Shown here one piece after another: positions 15,775-21,596 of a stretch of DNA of 21,596 nucleotides (positions are counted from its first letter, which is position 1; the number at the start of each line of letters is the position of its first letter). The notes under the pieces are model-generated. The model was not told the origin of the DNA, ran no database searches, and worked only from the letters and a program-made list of their open reading frames with translations. A program made the position numbers and the translations under genes. The DNA is from Bacteroidales bacterium (GTDB taxonomy: Bacteria > Bacteroidota > Bacteroidia > Bacteroidales > Tenuifilaceae), in NCBI GenBank assembly GCA_003531155.1, contig DQHR01000033.1:70668-92263 (forward strand), in the 5' to 3' direction.

Positions 15775-16986
15775 ATGGCAAAACCTTTCCATAAAAAGTT
15801 ATTCGAGAAAATAATCGAAGGGATTTTAACCCTTAGCGGGAGTATTACTAGCTTAGCAGTAATACTCATCGTTATTTTCCTATTCAAGGAAGGGTTAGGA
15901 TTATTCAACCAAAGTCCTATTGCCAAGGGATTTGTACTTGTTGTAAATAAGAACAACCCTGTAAACACTCTCGATGCAAAAAGCATAAAAAATATATTTG
16001 ATCATGAGATAACAAACTGGAAAAAGGTTGGTGGAGAACGTGATACGATAATACTATTCTATCTTGATGACATAAACTCAATTTATACAGAGGAACAGAT
16101 AGGTCAGAATCTCGAAAACTTACCAACATTGTTTAGCAACTTAACTGATAGTATAAGTGGCATAATTGCATTTATTCCAAAAACGTATATAAATAGTGAT
16201 TTTAAAGGGAAGGTAATAACGACAGATAATATCAAGGTAAGCAAATTCTTAAGTGGTAAAGAATGGTTTCCCACCGCCGAACCTGCTGCCCAGGTTGGAA
16301 TACTACCACTAATCCTCGGAACGCTGTGGGTTAGTATAGGAGCAATTCTGCTTTCTCTTCCGCTGGGACTTGCTGTTTCAATTTATTTGGCAGAGATAGC
16401 GCACCCAAGAGTTCGAAATACGTTCAAGCCAATCATAGAACTACTGGCCGGAATTCCTTCTGTAGTTTATGGTTTCTTTGGCCTTGTTGTAATAGTACCA
16501 CTTATTCAAAGCGTTTTCAATCTGCCTGTTGGTGAGACAGCATTAGCGGGAAGTATTATACTTGCCATCATGGCATTGCCAACCATAATAACCATTGCCG
16601 AAGATTCAATACGTACAACCCCTCGCTCAATGAAGGAGGCAAGTCTTGCTCTTGGAGCAAGTCGCTGGCAAACTATATATAAGATCGTTATCCCCTACTC
16701 CATTTCAGGCATTACTGCAGCAGCAATTCTTGGAATTGGTCGAGCCATTGGCGAAACTATGGCTGTGCTAATGGTAACTGGCAATGCAGCATCTATTCCT
16801 CACTCATTCCTTGAGCCAGTAAGAACAATTCCTGCTACCATTGCCGCAGAACTTGGCGAATCGTCACAGGGAGGTATGCACTATCAAGCACTATTCATTC
16901 TAGGTAGTATACTTTTCGTGATTACGCTAATAGTCAACCTGACGGTTGAGTATATTTCATCAAAACAAAAACTAGCTAAGAGGTAA
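15775..16986 (+). CDS. pstC: Phosphate ABC transporter permease PstC with PstS-like periplasmic insertion
   Basis: 403 residues, about 100 more than a typical PstC. TM1 is at about 17-40 (ILTLSGSITSLAVILIVIFL). Residues of about 50-165 form an inserted segment resembling PstS: FVLVVNKNNPV, IKNIFDHEITNWKKVGG and SGIIAFIPKTYI align with the neighbouring PstS blocks, but the phosphate loops (GSDT, GGGSG, TSSGT) are missing. The permease core follows (PLILGTLWVSIGAILLSLPL, ELLAGIPSVVYGFFGLVVI), then the EAA-type coupling loop EASLALGASRWQTIYKIVIP. It pairs with PstA, 4 bp downstream, to form the inner-membrane channel powered by PstB. The permease call is secure; the insertion is probably a docking or regulatory module. 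Confidence 0.92.
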   Translation: MAKPFHKKLFEKIIEGILTLSGSITSLAVILIVIFLFKEGLGLFNQSPIAKGFVLVVNKNNPVNTLDAKSIKNIFDHEITNWKKVGGERDTIILFYLDDINSIYTEEQIGQNLENLPTLFSNLTDSISGIIAFIPKTYINSDFKGKVITTDNIKVSKFLSGKEWFPTAEPAAQVGILPLILGTLWVSIGAILLSLPLGLAVSIYLAEIAHPRVRNTFKPIIELLAGIPSVVYGFFGLVVIVPLIQSVFNLPVGETALAGSIILAIMALPTIITIAEDSIRTTPRSMKEASLALGASRWQTIYKIVIPYSISGITAAAILGIGRAIGETMAVLMVTGNAASIPHSFLEPVRTIPATIAAELGESSQGGMHYQALFILGSILFVITLIVNLTVEYISSKQKLAKR

Positions 16987-16990
16987 CAAT

Positions 16991-17875
16991 ATGACGCTAG
17001 AAAGAAGAAAAGAATTAGAGAGAAGCAAGAAACGAAGCGAGAAAATTGCTTTTGGAACCTTTCGTGCCATGAGCCTTTTAGTGGTTGGAATTCTGTTTGT
17101 GATTCTTGGCTTTATAATCATCAAAGGTATATCGGTTATTAGCTGGGATTTTATCACCAAAATGCCTGAAGATGGCATGACAAAAGGAGGTATTTACCCA
17201 GCAATAATAGGTACTTTTTGTCTCATTGGAGGAAGTATGATATTCAGTTTCCCAATTGGGGTGCTATCAGGTATCTACATAAATGAATATGCAAGCAATG
17301 GCTTAGTAGTTCGATTTATTAGATTGATGACTAATAATTTAGCAGGCATTCCATCAATAGTCTTTGGCCTTTTCGGGATGTCGCTTTTCGTAAACACGCT
17401 TGGATTTGGCGATTCAATAATTGCTGGCTCGTTAACTTTAGGATTGATGACACTACCAATAGTTATTAGAACTACTGAAGAGGCTCTAAAATCGGTCGAT
17501 AACTCGTTCCGACAAGGAAGCTATGCTTTAGGAGCAACTAAGTTACAAACCATTCGCAGAGTAACGCTTCCAATTGCATACCCAAATATAATCACAGGCT
17601 TAATCCTCTCCATTGGAAGAGTATCTGGTGAAACTGCCCCTATCCTATTTACCGTTGCTGCTTATTTCTTACCAAAATTGCCACATAGCATATTCGATCA
17701 AGTAATGGCTCTGCCTTACCACTTGTATGTTTTGGCAACAAGTGGAACGAATATAGAGGAATCAAGACCAATGGCCTACGGAACAGCGCTTGTACTTATT
17801 ATGATTGTGCTATTCTTAAACCTAATAGCCAATGCTCTCCGTAAATATTTTAGTAAAAAAGTTAAAATGAACTAA
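16991..17875 (+). CDS. pstA: Phosphate ABC transporter permease PstA
   Basis: 294 residues of normal length. A basic cytoplasmic N terminus (LERRKELERSKKRSEK) precedes TM1 (MSLLVVGILFVILGFIIIKG). Then come GIYPAIIGTFCLIGGSMIFS, NLAGIPSIVFGLFGMSLFV and the EAA-type loop SYALGATKLQTIRRVTLPIA, followed by SGETAPILFTVAAYF, typical of PstA. It forms the transport channel with PstC. It lies 4 bp after pstC and 2 bp before pstB, so the three are co-transcribed and probably translationally coupled. Confidence 0.95.
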   Translation: MTLERRKELERSKKRSEKIAFGTFRAMSLLVVGILFVILGFIIIKGISVISWDFITKMPEDGMTKGGIYPAIIGTFCLIGGSMIFSFPIGVLSGIYINEYASNGLVVRFIRLMTNNLAGIPSIVFGLFGMSLFVNTLGFGDSIIAGSLTLGLMTLPIVIRTTEEALKSVDNSFRQGSYALGATKLQTIRRVTLPIAYPNIITGLILSIGRVSGETAPILFTVAAYFLPKLPHSIFDQVMALPYHLYVLATSGTNIEESRPMAYGTALVLIMIVLFLNLIANALRKYFSKKVKMN

Positions 17876-17877
17876 TA

Positions 17878-18630
17878 ATGGCAAAGATTGAAACAGTAGA
17901 TGCCAACCTTTATTACGGCGACTTTCATGCGCTGAAAAATATCTCTATGAAAATGGAGGAGAATACCGTTACTGCACTCATTGGACCATCGGGATGTGGT
18001 AAATCAACCTACCTGAGGCTATTCAACAGAATGAATGACTTAATTGATAGTACTCAGATAAGCGGTCAAATTCTAGTCGATAGCGAAGATATTTATAGCA
18101 AAAACATCAACGTTGACGAGTTAAGAATGAAAGTAGGAATGGTTTTCCAAAAACCTAACCCATTTCCAAAAAGTATATTCGAAAATGTGGCTTATGGTCT
18201 TAGAGTTAATGGAGAAAAGAATAAAACATATATTACTGATAAGGTTTACGAATCGCTTCGCCAAGCTGCGTTGTGGGATGAAGTTTCGGATAAAATGAAC
18301 AAATCAGCCTTTGAGTTATCGGGTGGACAGCAGCAACGTTTATGCATTGCACGTGCTTTAGCAATCTCTCCTTCAGTAATTCTGATGGATGAACCAGCAT
18401 CTGCACTAGATCCTATTTCTACCGCAAAAATTGAGGAGCTAATACATGAACTTAAAAAGCAATATACTATTGTAATAGTAACCCATAATATGCAACAAGC
18501 ATCAAGGGTAAGCGATTTTACAGGTTTTTTCTATCTTGGGGAATTAGTAGAACATGGAGCAACAGCAAAAATATTCACCCAGCCAAATAACAAGCAAACA
18601 GAAAACTACATCACAGGACGGTTTGGATAG
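17878..18630 (+). CDS. pstB: Phosphate ABC transporter ATP-binding protein PstB
   Basis: 250 residues, full length. Walker A GPSGCGKST is at 36-44, the Q-loop is in VGMVFQKPNPFPKSIFENV, the ABC signature LSGGQQQRL is at 147-155, and Walker B ILMDEP has Asp171 and catalytic Glu172, followed by the D-loop SALDP and the H-loop VTHNM. YYGDFHALKNISM and the PNPFPKSI stretch are specific to PstB. It hydrolyses ATP at the cytoplasmic face to drive phosphate import through PstCA. It starts 2 bp after the pstA stop. Confidence 0.96.
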   Translation: MAKIETVDANLYYGDFHALKNISMKMEENTVTALIGPSGCGKSTYLRLFNRMNDLIDSTQISGQILVDSEDIYSKNINVDELRMKVGMVFQKPNPFPKSIFENVAYGLRVNGEKNKTYITDKVYESLRQAALWDEVSDKMNKSAFELSGGQQQRLCIARALAISPSVILMDEPASALDPISTAKIEELIHELKKQYTIVIVTHNMQQASRVSDFTGFFYLGELVEHGATAKIFTQPNNKQTENYITGRFG

Positions 18631-18715
18631 AGAATTGGGCTATATATTGGCAACTGGATTGTAGTAATAAAACAACAGACTACAGTATGAATGTATAAAT
18701 AATCTAAATTGTAAA

Positions 18716-18723
18716 TAACTTTG
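18716..18723 (+). promoter_or_regulatory. Putative -7 element (taactttg) for phoU
   Basis: taactttg is a full TAnnTTTG match in the 126-bp gap between pstB and phoU, predicting a leader of about 27 nt. No good -33 box is seen. It may give phoU some expression apart from the pst operon. Confidence 0.4.
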
Positions 18724-18756
18724 ATTCCCAAAAAACACATCTAATTTGCTAGAGAT

Positions 18757-19428
18757 ATGACACACTTAGATAATGAATTTATAAAACTTAGAATGCAACT
18801 TTTCGAGATGTGGTCGCTTGTAATATCGCAGGTTGAAATGTCGCGCGAAGCGTTACTTAACTTTGATAAAGGTGCTGCATCCGAAATAACATTTAAAGAG
18901 AAGATGGTTGACTCCTATGAACTCAAAGTTGATAGGGACTGTGAAAATCTAATTGCTTTAAATACTCCTGTTGCCACCGATCTAAGATTTGTACTTGCTG
19001 TACTTAAAATTAATACTGACCTTGAACGTATTGGCGACTTTGCACGAGGTATTGCCCGTTTCATCAAAAAGTGCCCTAAGGATAACCTTAACCCTGAACT
19101 GCTAAAAGTTTGTCAGATTGATGAGCTGATGAAAAATGCAATTGAAATGCTTACCGATGCTAAAAAAGCTCTTGAGTACGAAAATTCCCGAATGGCAATA
19201 AGCATATTCTCTCATGATGACTTTTTGGATGATGTACATAAACATTCAAATAAAATTATTGCTGAATACATTAAAAGTCACCCCGATGAAATAGAGGAGG
19301 CACTCAACCTTTACAGCATTATTCGCAAAATTGAAAGAATTGGTGACCACTGTAACAATATTGCTGAAGAGATTGTATTCTACCTCGAGGCAAAAGTGTT
19401 AAAGCACAGCAATAAAAAGAAAGTATAA
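18757..19428 (+). CDS. phoU: Phosphate signalling regulator PhoU
   Basis: 223 residues, the usual length for PhoU, all alpha-helical with two repeated three-helix bundles. Metal-binding-type motifs are visible in each half: DLRFVLAVLKINTDLERIGDFARGIA and YSIIRKIERIGDHCNNIAEEI (E/D-x-x-G-D pattern). The N-terminal part contains MVDSYELKVDRDCENLIALN. PhoU links Pst transporter state to the PhoR/PhoB-type kinase-regulator pair and restrains uptake when phosphate is plentiful. Neither kinase nor regulator gene is in the window. A terminator follows, closing the phosphate cluster. Confidence 0.93.
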   Translation: MTHLDNEFIKLRMQLFEMWSLVISQVEMSREALLNFDKGAASEITFKEKMVDSYELKVDRDCENLIALNTPVATDLRFVLAVLKINTDLERIGDFARGIARFIKKCPKDNLNPELLKVCQIDELMKNAIEMLTDAKKALEYENSRMAISIFSHDDFLDDVHKHSNKIIAEYIKSHPDEIEEALNLYSIIRKIERIGDHCNNIAEEIVFYLEAKVLKHSNKKKV

Positions 19429-19452
19429 TATTCTTTCAATAAATTAAGTTTT

Positions 19453-19482
19453 AACCCGTATCACTCACCGATACGAGTTTTT
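19453..19482 (+). terminator. Intrinsic terminator after phoU
   Basis: cgtatc and gatacg form a 6-bp stem around a 7-nt loop, extended past one C-A mismatch by three more pairs (aac with gtt), then a T run (gttttt, then cattttatt). It lies 25 bp after the phoU stop. Confidence 0.75.
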
Positions 19483-19546
19483 CATTTTATTGCAACGCTT
19501 TACCATTTGTTAATATACCCTTTAGATTCAGTTAACAGTGTTGTAA

Positions 19547-19554
19547 TAGTTTTG
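19547..19554 (+). promoter_or_regulatory. Putative -7 element (tagttttg) for the FISUMP gene
   Basis: tagttttg fits TAnnTTTG downstream of the phoU terminator and would give a leader of about 43 nt before the ATG at 19604. A single gttaaca occurs at 19531-19536, but with no tandem copy it is not called a Pho box. Confidence 0.45.
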
Positions 19555-19603
19555 CGATAGCTAAAAACAAATAACCTCTAACTACTTACATCACTCCATT
19601 ATC

Positions 19604-20128
19604 ATGAAATATAATAAGTTAATAACCTTTCTGGTTTTTCTCTTTTTAATTCCATTAGCCCTTCTATCGCAAAATTTCAAAACCATTAAAATTGGTGATA
19701 AAGTATGGATGGCTGAAAACTTGAATATTGAAGTTCCCGGTAGCTGGTGCTACGATAATAATCCCGACAAGTGTAAAAAATATGGAAGACTTTACACCTA
19801 CGAAGCAGCCATCAAAAATTGTCCAAAAGGCTGGCATCTTCCAACTGATGAGGAGTGGACTCAGTTAATCAACAAACTAGGTGGCGAAGAAGTTGCTGGA
19901 AAAGAAATGAAGATTAGCGGAAGTAGCGGATTTAATGCGCTACTTGGAGGTAGCCGTATACCAATGGGTTCTTTCGGACTGATGGACACATATGGATGTT
20001 TTTGGTCATCAACTAAATACGATAAAACTCATGCTTGGTACAGATATATAACAAACCAAAACGATTATATAATCCGCACCTATTTTACAACCACCTATGG
20101 TTTTAGTGTAAGGTATGTTAAAGATTAG
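19604..20128 (+). CDS. Secreted FISUMP-domain (Fibrobacter succinogenes major paralogous domain) protein
   Basis: 174 residues with a signal peptide (KLITFLVFLFLIPLALLS, then Q). The mature part is one FISUMP domain: KIGDKVWMAENLNIE, SWCYDNNPDKCKKYGRLYTY, EAAIKNCPKGWHLPTDEEW, SGFNALLGGSR, YGCFWSST and the C-terminal YGFSVRYVKD. The four cysteines (CYDN, DKCKKYG, NCPKG, GCFW) could form disulfides. The domain is widespread in Bacteroidota and Fibrobacterota surface or secreted proteins, with no settled biochemical role. It follows the phosphate cluster but is separated from it by a terminator and has its own likely promoter, so a phosphate link is not implied. The phosphatase gene begins 39 bp downstream. 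Confidence 0.85.
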   Translation: MKYNKLITFLVFLFLIPLALLSQNFKTIKIGDKVWMAENLNIEVPGSWCYDNNPDKCKKYGRLYTYEAAIKNCPKGWHLPTDEEWTQLINKLGGEEVAGKEMKISGSSGFNALLGGSRIPMGSFGLMDTYGCFWSSTKYDKTHAWYRYITNQNDYIIRTYFTTTYGFSVRYVKD

Positions 20129-20167
20129 CATTTTATTAAATAGAAAACTTATATAACTAACCTTAGG

Positions 20168-21596
20168 ATGTTTTCCAAAATTCGAATACGTATACTTCTT
20201 GGTTTTTTTGGAGTTACAGCATTGGCTGCACTTTTCATTCTTGTTAGCTCCTATTTTATCAACAAAAAGAATGAACTTAACGAAATAGGAAACGAGTTAC
20301 AAAACACTCAAATTCTTATTCTCCAAGATATTGGAGTACAAAAAGATTTCTTTGCATATGACATTACTAATCCCAACTTCTACAAAACGGGTACAAGTGA
20401 GTTCCTTTTCGAACATCAAACCCTAAGCACTGCTATTCAGCAAAAAATAGAGCAAATTTCCCAAATGAAAGGGATTGAAACCTTTCATATGGACTCTGTT
20501 TTTAATTCAATTACTGACGATATTCAAGCATACAATTTGCAACTCGATTCAGTTGTAACTCTTATCCGACTTAGGGGCTATAAAACCTCAGGTTTTGAAG
20601 GACAACTATCAAACGTAAAAAACAAGATTGAAAAACAGAGTTTTGTACCTAAAGATGCTCTAAGTAGAATTAATTCCTATGAAAAGGAGTACTTTATGCA
20701 TGGGGATAAAAACTATGTTGATAGCATTAATTTTATGATAGTTACTTTATCCAAACAATTACTGAGTTCATCGAGTCAACTTGATTTATTGCGAAAATAC
20801 AACCTAACATTTACACAGTTGGCATATCTTGATGAACAGCTTGGCCTAAACCAAAAGGAAGGTATGCGAATTAATCTTGATCAGTTAGCGGAAGAAATTG
20901 GTGTTAAATTCTCATTCCTTGTCGATAATGTTGACGTCTATGAAAATCTATTAACAAGGCAACTCATAATAGCATATATTCTTATTGGTTTGTTGATATT
21001 AATCGTTTCCATTACTCTATCATTTATTGTATCAAATTTTATTTCGAAGCCAATAGTTTACCTTTCGTCGCATATAAACTCATTTGTTGCTAGTAAGTTT
21101 ACGTTAATCGAAAATAGTAGCGTTTCTAAAGCAAAAGGTGAAATTGGCCAACTGTGGAGCAATTTCACAATTCTTCGTGATGAAATTGTCGACTATATCA
21201 ACTATTTTAAAGAGAAAGTAGATGAACGTACCTCTGAACTGCTTGTAGAAAAGCAAAGGGTTGAGAATCAGAAAGAAGAGATAGAGGCTCAACGCGATGC
21301 ACTTAACTGCCAAAATCAACTTATTCTTAAACAAAAAAAAGAGGTTGAAAAACAACGCGAGAATGTATTAAGTAGCATACGCTACGCAAGTCGAATACAG
21401 AATGCCTTGGTTACCGACGAGCAGCAGTTAAAAATTCTGCTACCTGATTCATTTCTTTTTCAAAAACCAAAGGATATTGTAAGCGGCGATTTCTGCTTTG
21501 CAGAACGTATCAAAATAAATCAGAATGATTATTCGGTAATAATTCTAGCCGATTGCACAGGACATGGTGTACCTGGAGCGTTTATGAGCATGATAG
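20168..21596 (+). CDS. Two-TM sensor fused to SpoIIE-type PP2C serine phosphatase (3' partial)
   Basis: The frame opens at ATG 20168 and stays open to the window end (476 full codons). TM1 is at about 6-28 (ILLGFFGVTALAALFILVSS). An extracytoplasmic helical sensor of about 235 residues follows, similar in layout to a four-helix-bundle or CHASE3-like module. TM2 is at about 266-288 (IAYILIGLLILIVSITLSFI), then a HAMP-like segment (SKPIVYLSSHINSF, KGEIGQLWSNF) and a long coiled coil (about 345-400). The SIRYASRIQNALV linker leads into the start of a PP2C domain (PKDIVSGDFCF, LADCTGHGVPGAFMSM). The remaining acidic motifs lie beyond the window. The linker and catalytic start closely match the other phosphatase in this window (2991-6281), but the sensor is unrelated. 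Target and signal are unknown. Confidence 0.85.
   Translation, partial: MFSKIRIRILLGFFGVTALAALFILVSSYFINKKNELNEIGNELQNTQILILQDIGVQKDFFAYDITNPNFYKTGTSEFLFEHQTLSTAIQQKIEQISQMKGIETFHMDSVFNSITDDIQAYNLQLDSVVTLIRLRGYKTSGFEGQLSNVKNKIEKQSFVPKDALSRINSYEKEYFMHGDKNYVDSINFMIVTLSKQLLSSSSQLDLLRKYNLTFTQLAYLDEQLGLNQKEGMRINLDQLAEEIGVKFSFLVDNVDVYENLLTRQLIIAYILIGLLILIVSITLSFIVSNFISKPIVYLSSHINSFVASKFTLIENSSVSKAKGEIGQLWSNFTILRDEIVDYINYFKEKVDERTSELLVEKQRVENQKEEIEAQRDALNCQNQLILKQKKEVEKQRENVLSSIRYASRIQNALVTDEQQLKILLPDSFLFQKPKDIVSGDFCFAERIKINQNDYSVIILADCTGHGVPGAFMSMI

Overview
The window looks like a chromosomal segment of an environmental member of the Bacteroidota, probably Bacteroidales-like. The basis is AT-rich DNA, TAnnTTTG-type -7 promoter elements, weak ribosome binding sites, and several families typical of that phylum: a HU-CCDC81/SPOR protein, a FISUMP-domain lipid- or surface-type protein, propeller/Y_Y_Y sensors, a four-helix-bundle S23-like protein, and a VKOR-thioredoxin fusion beside a double-glycine peptide. 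No rRNA, tRNA, CRISPR array, phage or insertion sequence was seen. All genes lie on the + strand.

Region 1 (1-2861) is the 3' part of a very repetitive surface or fibre protein. It has two 36-residue stalk repeats, about 40 Asn/Gly/Tyr-rich ladder units, and a C-terminal peptidase S74 chaperone domain, and it is closed by a strong intrinsic terminator. Region 2 (2906-8251) holds a periplasmic propeller sensor joined to a cytoplasmic SpoIIE-type PP2C phosphatase, then a membrane protein fusing a cysteine-less C39-like domain, VKOR and thioredoxin, then a 67-residue double-glycine-leader peptide. The peptide core has six cysteines in a knottin-like order. The oxidase plus cysteine-rich peptide is the best candidate here for a little-described system: the fusion protein may recognise the leader and form the disulfides.

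Region 3 (8395-13310) holds a TTG-started HU-CCDC81/SPOR envelope protein and a secreted transglutaminase-like protein with a second, degenerate transglutaminase repeat. These are followed by an S23-like four-helix-bundle gene broken by one in-frame TAA and bracketed by an imperfect inverted repeat, and then cutC.

Region 4 (13374-19482) is a phosphate uptake cluster: a phosphate-selective porin (O/P family), pstS, pstC, pstA, pstB and phoU. It is preceded by an array of TTAACA-like repeats at 10-11 bp spacing that resembles a Pho box, and it ends in an intrinsic terminator. PstC carries an insertion that resembles part of PstS. Porin, PstS, PstCA and PstB would carry phosphate across the outer membrane, periplasm and inner membrane, with PhoU as the signalling regulator.

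Region 5 (19547-21596) holds a FISUMP-domain secreted protein and the 5' part of a second SpoIIE-type PP2C phosphatase with a different two-TM sensor. That gene runs off the window.
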